NCBI GenBank assembly: GCA_910595825.1
Contig: OU343161.1
Coordinates: 202,323,220 to 202,387,219 of the forward strand
From: Philhelius pedissequus
Taxonomy: Eukaryota; Arthropoda; Insecta; Diptera; Syrphidae
DNA: 64,000 nucleotides
Direction: 5' to 3'
Positions 45,553-60,500 of the stretch are shown here, one piece after another. Under the pieces are notes generated by a model. The model saw only the letters and a program-made list of their open reading frames with translations, was not told the DNA's origin and made no database searches. Position 1 is the stretch's first letter, and each line of letters opens with the position of its first letter. A program made the position numbers and the translations under genes.

Positions 45553-48500
45553 TTGACTTGTTTTGGATGGCGATATCTCTGCAACCAAGCCCCGCAAAAA
45601 TCTGCGGCTGCCAGTCCTCGAAAGGGATTTCACAGACCTTTCCACTGGTGTACAACTTGTTGTACAATTCACGATTTTACTTTTTTTCAACATTTTAGAA
45701 AAAAATCAAGGCTAACCCCTTGCCAAAAAAAATTACATTTTCATCTATGTTTCCCAAACCCATCGATAGATAATCAAAAGAAAGGTCTGTTCATAACCTA
45801 TCCACAGCTGAAGACAAAAAGTATTTGTGGCATCTGGTTCTTGAGATATTTCAATTCAAAGTTATTCGCATGATTTTCCACCCAACTGCATTTGACTTGT
45901 TTTGGATGGCGATATCTCTGCAACCAAGCCCCGCAAAAATCTGCGGCTGCCAGTCCCCGAAAGGGATTTCACAGACCTTTCCACTTGTGTACAACTTGTT
46001 GTACAATTCACGATTTTACTTTTTTTCAACATTTTAGAAAAAAATCAAGGCTAACCCCTTGCCGAAAAAAATTACATTTTCAACAATGTTTCCCAAACCC
46101 ATCGATAGATACATCAAAAGAAAGGTCTGTTCATTACCTATCCACAGCTGAAGACAAAAAGTATCTGTGGCATCTGGTTCTTGAGATATTTCAATTCAAA
46201 GTTATTCGCATGATTTTCCACCCAACTGCATTTGACTTGTTTTGGATGGTGATATCTCTGCAACCAAGCCCCGCAAAAATCTGCGGCTGCCAGTCCTCGA
46301 AAGGGATTTCACAGACCTTTCCACTGGTGTACAACTTGTTGTACAATTCACGACTTTACTTTTTTTCAACATTTTAGAAAAAAATCAAGGCTAACCCCTT
46401 GCCGAAAAAAATTACATTTTCAACAATGTTTCCCAAACCCATCGATAGATACATCCAAAGAAAGGTCTGTTCATTACCTATCCACAGCTGAAGACAAAAA
46501 GTATCTGTGGCATCTGGTTCTTGAGATATTTCAATTCAAAGTTATTCGCATGATTTTCCACCCAACTGCATTTGACTTGTTTTGGATGGTGATATCTCCG
46601 CAACCAAGCCCCGCAAAAATCTGCGGCTGCCAGTCCTCGAAAGGGATTTCACAGACCTTTCCACTGGTGTACAACTTGTTGTACAATTCACGACTTTACT
46701 CTTTTCAACATTTTAGAAAAAGATCAAGGCTAACCTTTTGCCGAAAAAAATTACATTTTCAACAATGTTTCCCAAACTCATCGGTAGATACATCAAAAGC
46801 AAGGTATGTTCATTACCTATCCACAGCTGAAGACAAAAAGTATCTGTGGCATCTGGTTCTTGAGATATTTCAATTCAAAGTTATTCGCATGATTTTCCAC
46901 ATAACTGCATTTGACTTGTTTTGGATGGTGATATCTCTGCAACCAAGCCCCGCAAAAATCTGCGGCTGCCAGTCCTCGAAAGGGATTTCACAGACCTTTC
47001 CACTGGTGTACAACTTGTTGTACAATTCACGACTTTACTTTTTTCAACATTTTAGAAAAAAATCAAGGCTAACCTCTTGCCGAAAAAAATTACATTTTCA
47101 ACAATGTTTCCCAAACTCATCGGTAGATACGTCAAAAGAAAGGTATGTTCATTACCTATCCACAGCTGAAGACAAAAAGTATCTGCGGCATCTGGTTCTT
47201 GAGATATTTCAATTCAAAGTTATTCGCATGATTTTCCACCCAACTGCATTTGACTTGTTTTGGATGGCGGTATCTCTGCAACCAAGCCCCGCAAAAATCT
47301 GCGGCTGCCAGTCCTCGAAAGGGATTTCACAGACCTTTCCACTGGTGTACAACTTGTTGTACAATTCACGATTTTACTTTTTTTCAACATTTTAGAAAAA
47401 AATCAAGGCTAACCCCTTGCCAAAAAAAATTACATTTTCAACTATGTTTCCCAAACCCATCGATAGATAATCAAAAGAAAGGTCTGTTCATAACCTATCC
47501 ACAGCTGAAGACAAAAAGTATTTGTGGCATCTGGTTCTTGAGATATTTCAATTCAAAGTTATTCGCATGATTTTCCACCCAACTGCATTTGACTTGTTTT
47601 GGATGGCGATATCTCTGCAACCAAGCCCTGCGGCTGCCAGTCCCCGAAAGGGATTTCACAGACCTTTCCACTGGTGTACAACTTGTTGTACAATTCACGA
47701 TTTTACTTTTTTTCAACATTTTAGAAAAAAATCAAGGCTAACCCCTTGCCGAAAAAAATTACATTTTCAACAATGTTTCCCAAACCCATCGATAGATACA
47801 TCAAAAGAAAGGTCTGTTCATTACCTATCCACAGCTGAAGACAAAAAGTATCTGTGGCATCTGGTTCTTGAGATATTTCAATTCAAAGTTATTCGCATGA
47901 TTTTCCACCCAACTGCATTTGACTTGTTTTGGATGGTGATATCTCTGCAACCAAGCCCCGCAAAAATCTGCGGCTGCCAGTCCTGGAAAGGGATTTCGCA
48001 GACCTTTCCACTGGTGTACAACTTGTTGTACAATTCACGGCTTTACTTTTTTTCAACATTTTAGAAAAAAATCAAGGCTAACCCCTTGCCGAAAAAAATT
48101 ACATTTTCAACAATGTTTCCCAAACCCATTGAAAATTACATTTTCAACAATGTTTCCCAAACTCATCGGTAGATACATCAAAAGAAAGGTATGTTCATTA
48201 CCTATCCACAGCTGAAGACAAAAAGTATCTGTGGCATCTGGTTCTTGAGATATTTCAATTCAAAGTTATTCGCATGATTTTCCACATAACTGCATTTGAC
48301 TTGTTTTGGATGGTGATATCTCTGCAACCAAGCCCCGCAAAAATCTGCGGCTGCCAGTCCTCGAAAGTGATTTCACAGACCTTTCCACTGGTGTACAACT
48401 TGTTGTACAATTCATGACTTAACTTTTTTCAACATTTTAGAAAAAAATCAAGGCTAACCTCTTGCCGAAAAAAATTACATTTTCAACAATGTTTCCCAAA

Positions 48501-51146
48501 CTCATCGGTAGATACGTCAAAAGAAAGGTATGTTCATTACCTATCCACAGCTGAAGACAAAAAGTATCTGCGGCATCTGGTTCTTGAGATATTTCAATTC
48601 AAAGTTATTCGCATGATTTTCCACCCAACTGCATTTGACTTGTTTTGGATGGCGATATCTCTGCAACCAAGCCCCGCAAAAATCTGCGGCTGCCAGTCCT
48701 CGAAAGGGATTTCACAGACCTTTCCACTGGTGTACAACTTGTTGTACAATTCACGATTTTACTTTTTTTCAACATTTTAGAAAAAAATCAAGGCTAACCC
48801 CTTGCCAAAAAAAATTACATTTTCATCTATGTTTCCCAAACCCATCGATAGATAATCAAAAGAAAGGTCTGTTCATAACCTATCCACAGCTGAAGACAAA
48901 AAGTATTTGTGGCATCTGGTTCTTGAGATATTTCAATTCAAAGTTATTCGCATGATTTTCCACCCAACTGCATTTGACTTGTTTTGGATGGCGATATCTC
49001 TGCAACCAAGCCCCGCAAAAATCTGCGGCTGCCAGTCCCCGAAAGGGATTTCACAGACCTTTCCACTTGTGTACAACTTGTTGTACAATTCACGATTTTA
49101 CTTTTTTTCAACATTTTAGAAAAAAATCAAGGCTAACCCCTTGCCGAAAAAAATTACATTTTCAACAATGTTTCCCAAACCCATCGATAGATACATCAAA
49201 AGAAAGGTCTGTTCATTACCTATCCACAGCTGAAGACAAAAAGTATCTGTGGCATCTGGTTCTTGAGATATTTCAATTCAAAGTTATTCGCATGATTTTC
49301 CACCCAACTGCATTTGACTTGTTTTGGATGGTGATATCTCTGCAACCAAGCCCCGCAAAAATCTGCGGCTGCCAGTCCTCGAAAGGGATTTCACAGACCT
49401 TTCCACTGGTGTACAACTTGTTGTACAATTCACGACTTTACTTTTTTTCAACATTTTAGAAAAAAATCAAGGCTAACCCCTTGCCGAAAAAAATTACATT
49501 TTCAACAATGTTTCCCAAACCCATCGATAGATACATCCAAAGAAAGGTCTGTTCATTACCTATCCACAGCTGAAGACAAAAAGTATCTGTGGCATCTGGT
49601 TCTTGAGATATTTCAATTCAAAGTTATTCGCATGATTTTCCACCCAACTGCATTTGACTTGTTTTGGATGGTGATATCTCCGCAACCAAGCCCCGCAAAA
49701 ATCTGCGGCTGCCAGTCCTCGAAAGGGATTTCACAGACCTTTCCACTGGTGTACAACTTGTTGTACAATTCACGACTTTACTCTTTTCAACATTTTAGAA
49801 AAAGATCAAGGCTAACCTTTTGCCGAAAAAAATTACATTTTCAACAATGTTTCCCAAACTCATCGGTAGATACATCAAAAGCAAGGTATGTTCATTACCT
49901 ATCCACAGCTGAAGACAAAAAGTATCTGTGGCATCTGGTTCTTGAGATATTTCAATTCAAAGTTATTCGCATGATTTTCCACATAACTGCATTTGACTTG
50001 TTTTGGATGGTGATATCTCTGCAACCAAGCCCCGCAAAAATCTGCGGCTGCCAGTCCTCGAAAGGGATTTCACAGACCTTTCCACTGGTGTACAACTTGT
50101 TGTACAATTCACGACTTTACTTTTTTCAACATTTTAGAAAAAAATCAAGGCTAACCTCTTGCCGAAAAAAATTACATTTTCAACAATGTTTCCCAAACTC
50201 ATCGGTAGATACGTCAAAAGAAAGGTATGTTCATTACCTATCCACAGCTGAAGACAAAAAGTATCTGCGGCATCTGGTTCTTGAGATATTTCAATTCAAA
50301 GTTATTCGCATGATTTTCCACCCAACTGCATTTGACTTGTTTTGGATGGCGGTATCTCTGCAACCAAGCCCCGCAAAAATCTGCGGCTGCCAGTCCTCGA
50401 AAGGGATTTCACAGACCTTTCCACTGGTGTACAACTTGTTGTACAATTCACGATTTTACTTTTTTTCAACATTTTAGAAAAAAATCAAGGCTAACCCCTT
50501 GCCAAAAAAAATTACATTTTCAACTATGTTTCCCAAACCCATCGATAGATAATCAAAAGAAAGGTCTGTTCATAACCTATCCACAGCTGAAGACAAAAAG
50601 TATTTGTGGCATCTGGTTCTTGAGATATTTCAATTCAAAGTTATTCGCATGATTTTCCACCCAACTGCATTTGACTTGTTTTGGATGGCGATATCTCTGC
50701 AACCAAGCCCTGCGGCTGCCAGTCCCCGAAAGGGATTTCACAGACCTTTCCACTGGTGTACAACTTGTTGTACAATTCACGATTTTACTTTTTTTCAACA
50801 TTTTAGAAAAAAATCAAGGCTAACCCCTTGCCGAAAAAAATTACATTTTCAACAATGTTTCCCAAACCCATCGATAGATACATCAAAAGAAAGGTCTGTT
50901 CATTACCTATCCACAGCTGAAGACAAAAAGTATCTGTGGCATCTGGTTCTTGAGATATTTCAATTCAAAGTTATTCGCATGATTTTCCACCCAACTGCAT
51001 TTGACTTGTTTTGGATGGTGATATCTCTGCAACCAAGCCCCGCAAAAATCTGCGGCTGCCAGTCCTGGAAAGGGATTTCGCAGACCTTTCCACTGGTGTA
51101 CAACTTGTTGTACAATTCACGACTTTACTTTTTTTCAACATTTTAG
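45553..51146 (+). repeat. 3,082-bp higher-order repeat, two copies
   Basis: Positions 45553-48064 recur at 48635-51146 with a constant 3,082-bp offset. Shared private features include the 10-bp loss in CCAAGCCCTGCGGC (near 47627 and 50709), CTCTTTTCAACATTTT, and GGATGGCGGTATC. The copies are nearly identical, pointing to recent duplication. Confidence 0.85.
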
Positions 51147-51913
51147 AAAAAAATCAAGGCTAACCCCTTGCCGAAAAAAATTACATTTTCAACAATGTTT
51201 CCCAAACCCATCGATAGATACATCAAAAGAAAGGTCTGTTCATTACCTATCCACAGCTGAAGACAAAAAGTATCTGTGGCATCTGGTTCTTGAGATATTT
51301 TAATTCAAAGTTATTCGCATGATTTTCCACCCAACTGCATTTGACTTGTTTTGGATGGTGATATCTCCACAACCAAGCCCCGCAAAAATCTGCGGCTGCC
51401 AGTCCTCGAAAGGGATTTCACAGACCTTTCCACTGGTGTACAACTTGTTGTACAATTCACGACTTTACTTTTTTCAAAATTTTAGAAAAAGATCAAGGCT
51501 AACCTCTTGCCGAAAAAAATTACATTTTCAACAATGTTTCCCAAACTCATCGGTAGATACATCAAAAGCAAGGTATGTTCATTACCTATCCACAGCTGAA
51601 GACAAAAAGTATCTGTGGCATCTGGTTCTTGAGATATTTCAATTCAAAGTTATTCGCATGATTTTCCACATAACTGCATTTGACTTGTTTTGGATGGTGA
51701 TATCTCTGCAACCAAGCCCCGCAAAAATCTGCGGCTGCCAGTCCTCGAAAGGGATTTCACAGACCTTTCCACTGGTGTACAACTTGTTGTACAATTCACG
51801 ACTTTACTTTTTTCAACATTTTAGAAAAAAATCAAGGCTAACCTCTTGCCGAAAAAAATTACATTTTCAACAATGTTTCCCAAACTCATCGGTAGATACA
51901 TCAAAAGAAAGGT

Positions 51914-54584
51914 ATGTTCATTACCTATCCACAGCTGAAGACCAAAGGTATCTGTGGCATCTGGTTCTTGAGATATTTCAATTCAAAATTATTCGCATTA
52001 TTTTCCACCCAACTGCATTTGACTTGTTTTGGATGGCGATATCTCTGCAACCAAGCCCCGCAAAAATCTGCGGCTGCCAGTCCTCGAAAGGGCTTTCACA
52101 GACCTTTCCACTGGTGTACAACTTGTTGTACAATTCACGACTTTACTTTTTTTCAACATTTTAGAAAAAAATCAAGGCTAACCTCTTGCCGAAAAAAATT
52201 ACATTTTCAACAATGTTTCCCAAACTCATCGGTAGATACATCAAAAGAAAGGTATGTTCATTACCTATCCACAGCTGAAGACAAAAGGTATCTGTGGCAT
52301 CTGGTTCTTGAGATATTTCAATTCAAAATTATTCGCATTATTTTCCACCCAACTGCATTTGACTTGTTTTGGATGGCGATATCTCTGCAACCAAGCCCCG
52401 CAAAAATCTGCGGCTGCCAGTCCTCGAAAGGGCTTTCACAGACCTTTCCACTGGTGTACAACTTGTTGTACAATTCACGACTTTACTTTTTTTCAACATT
52501 TTAGAAAAAAATCAAGGCTAACCCCTTGCCCAAAAAGGCTAACCCCTTGCCAAAAAAAATTACATTTTCAACTATGTTTCCCAAACCCATCGATAGATAC
52601 ATCAAAAGAAAGGTCTGTTCATAACCTATCCACAGCTGAAGACAAAAAGTATCTGCGGCATCTGGTTCTTGAGATATTTCAATTCAAAGTTATTCGCATG
52701 ATTTTCCACCCAACTGCATTTGACTTGTTTTGGATGGCGATATCTCTGCAACCAAGCCCCGCAAAAATCTGCGGCTGCCAGTCCTCGAAAGGGATTTCAC
52801 AGACCTTTCCACTGGTGTACAACTTGTTGTACAATTCACGATTTTACTTTTTTTCAACATTTTAGAAAAAAATCAAGGCTAACCCCTTGCCGAAAAAAAT
52901 TACATTTTCAACAATGTTTCCCAAACCCATCGATAGATACATCAAAAGAAAGGTCTGTTCATTACCTATCCACAGCTGAAGACAAAAAGTATCTGTGGCA
53001 TCTGGTTCTTGAGATATTTCAATTCAAAGTTATTCGCATGATTTTCCACATAACTGCATTTGACTTGTTTTGGATGGTGATATCTCTGCAACCAAGCCCC
53101 GCAAAAATCTGCGGCTGCCAGTCATCAAAAGGGATTTCACAGACCTTTCCACTGGTGTACAACTTGTTGCACAATTCACGACTTTACTTTTTTCAACATT
53201 TTAGAAAAAAATCAAGGCTTACCTCTTGCCGAAAAAAATTACATTTTCAACAATGTTTCCCAAACCCATCGATAGATACATCAAAAGAAAGGTCTGTTCA
53301 TAACCTATCCACAGCTGAAGACAAAAAGTATCTGTGGCATCTGGTTCTTGAGATATTTCAATTCAAAGTTATTCGCATGATTTTCCACCCAACTGCATTT
53401 GACTTGTTTTGGATGGTGATATCTCTGCAACCAAGCCCCGCAAAAATCTGCGGCTGCCAGTCCTCGAAAGGGATTTCACAGACCTTTCCACTGGTGTACA
53501 ACTTGTTGTACAATTCACGACTTTACTTTTTTCAACATTTTAGAAAAAAATCAAGGCTAACCTCTTGCCGAAAAAAATTACATTTTCAACAATGTTTCCC
53601 AAACTCATCGGTAGATACATCAAAAGAAAGGTATGTTCATTACCTATCCACAGCTGAAGACCAAAGGTATATGTGGCATCTGGTTCTTGAGATATTTCAA
53701 TTCAAAATTATTCGCATTATTTTCCACCCAACTGCATTTGACTTGTTTTGGATGGCGATATCTCTGCAACCAAGCCCCGCAAAAATCTGCGGCTGCCAGT
53801 CCTCGAAAGGGCTTTCACAGACCTTTCCACTGGTGTACAACTTGTTGTACAATTCACGACTTTACTTTTTTTCAACATTTTAGAAAAAAATCAAGGCTAA
53901 CCTCTTGCCGAAAAAAATTACATTTTCAACAATGTTTCCCAAACTCATCGGTAGATACATCAAAAGAAAGGTATGTTCATTACCTATCCACAGCTGAAGA
54001 CAAAAGGTATCTGTGGCATCTGGTTCTTGAGATATTTCAATTCAAAATTATTCGCATTATTTTCCACCCAACTGCATTTGACTTGTTTTGGATGGCGATA
54101 TCTCTGCAACCAAGCCCCGCAAAAATCTGCGGCTGCCAGTCCTCGAAAGGGCTTTCACAGACCTTTCCACTGGTGTACAACTTGTTGTACAATTCACGAC
54201 TTTACTTTTTTTCAACATTTTAGAAAAAAATCAAGGCTAACCCCTTGCCCAAAAAGGCTAACCCCTTGCCAAAAAAAATTACATTTTCAACTATGTTTCC
54301 CAAACCCATCGATAGATACATCAAAAGAAAGGTCTGTTCATAACCTATCCACAGCTGAAGACAAAAAGTATCTGCGGCATCTGGTTCTTGAGATATTTCA
54401 ATTCAAAGTTATTCGCATGATTTTCCACCCAACTGCATTTGACTTGTTTTGGATGGCGATATCTCTGCAACCAAGCCCCGCAAAAATCTGCGGCTGCCAG
54501 TCCTCGAAAGGGATTTCACAGACCTTTCCACTGGTGTACAACTTGTTGTACAATTCACGATTTTACTTTTTTTCAACATTTTAG
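51914..54584 (+). repeat. 1,719-bp higher-order repeat, two copies
   Basis: Blocks starting near 51914 and 53633 match with an offset of 1,719 bp. Both contain the same small internal duplication of AGGCTAACCCCTTGCC separated by CAAAA (near 52520 and 54239), and GGGCTTTCACAGACC variants. Confidence 0.8.
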
Positions 54585-57500
54585 AAAAAAATCAAGGCTA
54601 ACCCCTTGCCGAAAAAAATTACATTTTCAACAATGTTTCCCAAACCCATCGATAGATACATCAAAAGAAAGGTCTGTTCATTACCTATCCACAGCTGAAG
54701 AAAAAAAGTATCTGTGGCATCTGGTTCTTGAGATATTTCAATTCAAAGTTATTCGCATGATTTTCCACATAACTGCATTTGACTTGTTTTGGATGGTGAT
54801 ATCTCTGCAACCAAGCCCCGCAAAAATCTGCGGCTGCCAGTCCTCAAAAGGGCTTTCACAGACCTTTCCACTGGTGTACAACTTGTTGTACAATTCACGA
54901 CTTTACTTTTTTTCAACATTTTAGAAAAAAATCAAGGCTAACCTCTTGCCGAAAAAAATTACATTTACATTACGCAAAAATCTGCGGCTGCCAGTCCTCG
55001 AAAGGGATTTCACAGACCTTTCCACTGGTGTACAACTTGTTGTACAATTCACGATTTTACTTTTTTTCAACATTTTAGAAAAAAATCAAGGCTAACCCCT
55101 TGCCGAAAAAAATTACATTTTCAACAATGTTTCCCAAACCCATCGATAGATACATCAAAAGAAAGGTCTGTTCATTACCTATCCACAGCTGAAGACAAAA
55201 AGTATCTGTGGCATCTGGTTCTTGAGATATTTCAATTCAAAGTTATTCGCATGATTTTCCACATAACTGCATTTGACTTGTTTTGGATGGTGATATCTCT
55301 GCAACCAAGCCCCGCAAAAATCTGCGGCTGCCAGTCCTCAAAAGGGATTTCACAGACCTTTCCACTGGTGTACAACTTGGTGCACAATTCACGACTTTAC
55401 TTTTTTCAACATTTTAGAAAAAAATCAAGGCTTACCTCTTGCCGAAAAAAATTACATTTTCAACAATGTTTCCCAAACCCATCGATAGATACATCAAAAG
55501 AAAGGTCTGTTCATAACCTATCCACAGCTGAAGACAAAAAGTATCTGTGGCATCTGGTTCTTGAGATATTTCAATTCAAAGTTATTCGCATGATTTTCCA
55601 CCCAACTGCATTTGACTTGTTTTGGATGGCGATATCTCTGCAACCAAGCCCCGCAAAAATCTGCGGCTGCCAGTCCTCGAAAGGGATTTCACAGACCTTT
55701 CCACTGGTGTACAACTTGTTGTACAATTCACGACTTTACTTTTTTTCAACATTTTAGAAAAAAATCAAGGCTAACCCCTTGCCGAAAAAAATTACATTTT
55801 CAACAATGTTTCCCAAACCCATCGATAGATACATCAAAAGAAAGGTATATTCATTACCTATCCACAGCTGAAGACAAAAAGTATCTGTGGCATCTGGTTC
55901 TTGAGATATTTCAATTCAAAGTTATTCGCATGATTTTCCACATAACTGCATTTGACTTGTTTTGGATGGCGATATCTCTGCAACCAAGCCCCGCAAAAAT
56001 CTGCGGCTGCCAGTCCTCAAAAGGGATTTCACAGACCTTTCCACTGGTGTACAACTTGTTGCACAATTCACGACTTTACTTTTTTCAACATTTTAGAAAA
56101 AAATCAAGGCTAACCTCTTGCCGAAAAAAATTACATTTTCAACAATGTTTCCCAAACTCATCGGTAGATACATCAAAAGAAAGGTATATTCATTACCTAT
56201 CCACAGCTGAAGACAAAAAGTATCTGTGGCATCTGGTTCTTGATATATTTCAATTCAAAGATATTCGCATGATTTTCCACCCAACTGCATTTGACTTGTT
56301 TTGGATGGCGATATCTCTGCAACCAAGCCCCGCAAAAATCTGCGGCTGCCAGTCCTCGAAAGGGATTTCACAGACCTTTCCACTGGTGTACAACTTGTTG
56401 TACAATTCACGACTTTACTTTTTTTCAACATTTTAGAAAAAAATCAAGGCTAACCCCTTGCCGAAAAAAATTACATTTTCAACAATGTTTCCCAAACACA
56501 TCGATAGATACATCAAAAGAAAGGTATGTTCATTACCTATCCACAGCTGAAGACAAAAAGTATCTGTGGCATCTGGTTCTTGAGATATTTCAATTCAAAG
56601 TTATTCGCATGATTTTCCACCCAACTGCATTTGACTTGTTTTGGATGGCGATATCTCTGCAACCAAGCCCCGCAAAAATCTGCGGCTGCCAGTCCTCGAA
56701 AGGGATTTCACAGACCTTTCCACTGGTGTACAACTTGTTGTACAATTCACGACTTTACTTTTTTTCAACATTTTAGAAAAAAATCAAGGCTCCCTTGCCG
56801 AAAAAAATTACATTTTCAACAATGTTTCCCAAACACATCGATAGATACATCAAAAGAAAGGTATGTTCATTACCTATCCACAGCTGAAGACAAAAAGTAT
56901 CTGTGGCATCTGGTTCTTGAGATATTTCAATTCAAAGTTATTCGCATGATTTTCCACCCAACTGCATTTGACTTGTTTTGGATGGCGATATCTCTGCAAC
57001 CAAGCCCCGCAAAAATCTGCGGCTGCCAGTCCTCGAAAGGGATTTCACAGACCTTTCCACTGGTGTACAACTTGTTGTACAATTCACGACTTTACTTTTT
57101 TTCAACATTTTAGAAAAAAATCAAGGCTAACCCCTTGCCGAAAAAAATTACATTTTCAACAATGTTTCCCAAACCCATCGATAGATACGTCAAAAGAAAG
57201 GTATTTTCATTACCTATCCACAGCTGAAGACAAAAAGTATCTGTGGCATCTGGTTCTTGAGATATTTCAATTCAAAGTTATTCGCATGATTTTCCACCCA
57301 ACTGCATTTGACTTGTTTTGGATGGTGATATCTCTGCAACCAAGCCCCACAAAAATCTGCGGCTGCCAGTCCTCGAAAGGGATTTCACAGACCCTTCCAC
57401 TGGTGTACAACTTGTTGTACAATTCACGACTCTACTTTTTTCAACATTTTAGAAAAAAATCAAGGCTAACCTCTTGCCGAAAAAAATTACATTTTCAACA

Positions 57501-60500
57501 ATGTTTCCCAAACTCATCGGTAGATACATCAAAAGAAAGGTATATTCATTACATATCCACAGCTGAAGGCAAAAAGTATCTGTGGCATCTGGTTCTTGAG
57601 ATATTTCAATTCAAAGTTATTCGCATGATTTTCAACCCAACTGCATTTGACTTGTTTTGGATGGTCATACCTCTTCAACCAAGCCCCGAAAAAATCTGCG
57701 GCTGCCAGTCCTCGAAAGGGATTTCACAGACCTTTCCACTGGTGTACAACTTGTTGTACAATTCACGACTTTACTTTTTTCAACATTTTAGAAAAAAATC
57801 AAGGCTAACCTCTTGCCGAAAAAAATTACATTTTCAACAATGTTTCCCAAACTCATCGGTAGATACATCAAAAGAAAGGTATATTCATTACCTATCCACA
57901 GCTGAAGACAAAAAGTATCTGTGGCATCTGGTTCTTGAGATATTTCAATTCAAAGTTATTCGCATGATTTTCAACCCAACTGCATTTGACTTGTTTTGGA
58001 TGGTCATACCTCTTCAACCAAGCCCCGAAAAAATCTGCGGCTGCCAGTCCTCGAAAGGGATTTCACAGACCTTTCCACTGGTATACAACTTGTTGTACAA
58101 TTCACGACCTTACTTTTTTTCAACATTTTAGAAAAAAATCAAGGCTAACCCCTTGCCAAAAAAATTACATTTTCAACTATGTTTCCCAAACCCATCGATA
58201 GATACATCAAAAGAAAGGTCTGTTCATTACCTATCCACAGCTGAAGACAAAAAGTATCTGTGGCATCTGGTTCTTGAGATATTTCAATTCAAAGTTATTC
58301 GCATGATTTTCCACCCAACTGCATTTGACTTGTTTTGGATGGTCATATCTTTGCAACCAAGCCCCGCAAAAATCTGCAGCTGCCAGTCCTCGAAAAGGAT
58401 TTCACAGGCATTTCAACTGGTGTACAACTTGTTGTACAATTCACGACTTTACTTTTTTCAACATTTTAGAAAAAAAATCAAGGCTATCCCCTTGCCGAAA
58501 AAAATTACATTTTCAACAATGTTTCCCAAACCCATCGATAGATACATCAAAAGAAAGGTCTGTTCATTACCTATCCACAGCTGAAGACAAAAAGTATCTG
58601 TGGCATCTGGTTCTTGAGATATTTCAATTCAAAGTTATTCGCATGATTTTCCACCCAACTGCATTTGACTTGTTTTGGATGGTGATATCTCTGCAACCAA
58701 GCCCCGCAAAAATCTGCGGCTGCCAGTCCTCGAAAGGGATTTCACAGACCTTTCCACTGGTGTACAACTTGTTGTACAATTGACGACTTTACTTTTTCCA
58801 ACATTTTAGAAAAAAATCAAGGCTAACCTCTTGCCGAAAAAAATTACATTTTCAACAATGTTTCCCAAACCCATCGATAGATACATCAAAAGAAAGGTAT
58901 GTTCATTACCTATCCACAGCTGAAGACAAAAAGTATCTGTGGCATCTGGTTCTTGAGATATTTAAATTCAAATTTATTCGCATGATTTTCAACCCAACTG
59001 CATTTGACTTGTTTTGGATGGACATACCTCTTCAACCAAGCCCCGAAAAAATCTGCGGCTGCCAGTCCTCGAAAGGGATTTCACAGACCTTTCCACTGGT
59101 GTACAACTTGTTGTACAATTCACGACTTTACTTTTTTTCAACATTTTAGAAAAAAATCAAGGCTAACCTCTTGCCGAAAAAAATTACATTTTCAACAATG
59201 TTTCCCAAACTCATCGGTAGATACATCAAAAGAAAGGTATGTTCATTACCTATCCACAGCTGAAGACAAAAAGTATCTGTGGCATCTGGTTCTTGAGATA
59301 TTTCAATTCAAAGTTATTCGCCTGATTTTCCACACAACTGCATTTGACTTGTTTTGGATGGCCATATCTCTGCAACCAAGCCCCGCAAAAATCTGCGGCT
59401 GCCAGTCCTCGAAAGGGATTTCACAGACCTTTCCACTGGTGTACAACTTGTTGTACAATTCACGACTTTACTTTTTTTTAACATTTTAGAAAAAAATCAA
59501 GGCTAACCTTGCCGAAAAAAATTACATTTTCAACAATGTTTCCCAAACCCAACGATAGATACATCAAAAGAAAGGTATGTTCATTACCTATCCACAGCTG
59601 AAGACAAAAAGTATCTGTGGCATCTGGTTCTTGAGATATTTCAATTCAAATTTATTCGCATGATTTTCCACCCAACTGCATTTGACTTGCTTTGGATGGC
59701 GATATCTCTGCAACCAAGCCCCGCAAAAATCTGCGGCTGCCAGTCCTCGAAAGGGATTTCACAGACCTTTCCACTGGTGTACAACTTGTTGTACAATTCA
59801 CGACTTTGCTTTTTTCAACATTTTAGAAAAAAATCAAGGCTAACCCCTTGCCGAAAAAAATTACATTTTCAACAATGTTTCCCAAACCCATCGATAGATG
59901 TTCATTACCTATCCACAGCTGAAGACAAAAAGTATCTGTGGCATCTGGTTCTTGAGATATTTCAATTCAAAATTATTCGCATGATTTTCCACCCAACTGC
60001 ATTTGACTTCTTTTGGATGGCGATATCTCTGCAACCAAGCCCCGCAAAAATCTGCGGCTGCCAGTCCTCGAAAGGTATTTCACAGACCTTTCCACTGGTG
60101 TACAACTTGTTGTGCAATTCACGACTTTACTTTTTTTCAACATTTTAGAAAAAAATCAAGGCTAACCCCTTGCCGAAAAAAATTACATTTTCAACAATGT
60201 TTCCCAAACCCATCGACAGATACATCAAAAAATGGTATGTTCATTACCTATCCACAGCTGAAGACAATAAGTATCTGTGGCGTCTGGTTCTTGAGATATT
60301 TCAATTCAAATTTATTCGCATGATTTTCCACCCAACTGCATTTGAATTGTTTTGGATGGCGATATGTCTGCAACCAAGCCGCGCAAAAATCTGCGGCTGC
60401 CAGTCCTCGAAAGGGATTTCACAGACCTTTCCACTGGTGTACAACTTGTTGTACAATTCACGACTTTACTTTTTTTCAACATTTTAGAAAAAAATCAAGG

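Noticed and set aside
47495..50801. Minus-strand frames of 74 codons at 47495-47719 and 50577-50801
   Set aside because: They exist only because of the shared 10-bp deletion in a satellite monomer and its 3,082-bp duplication.
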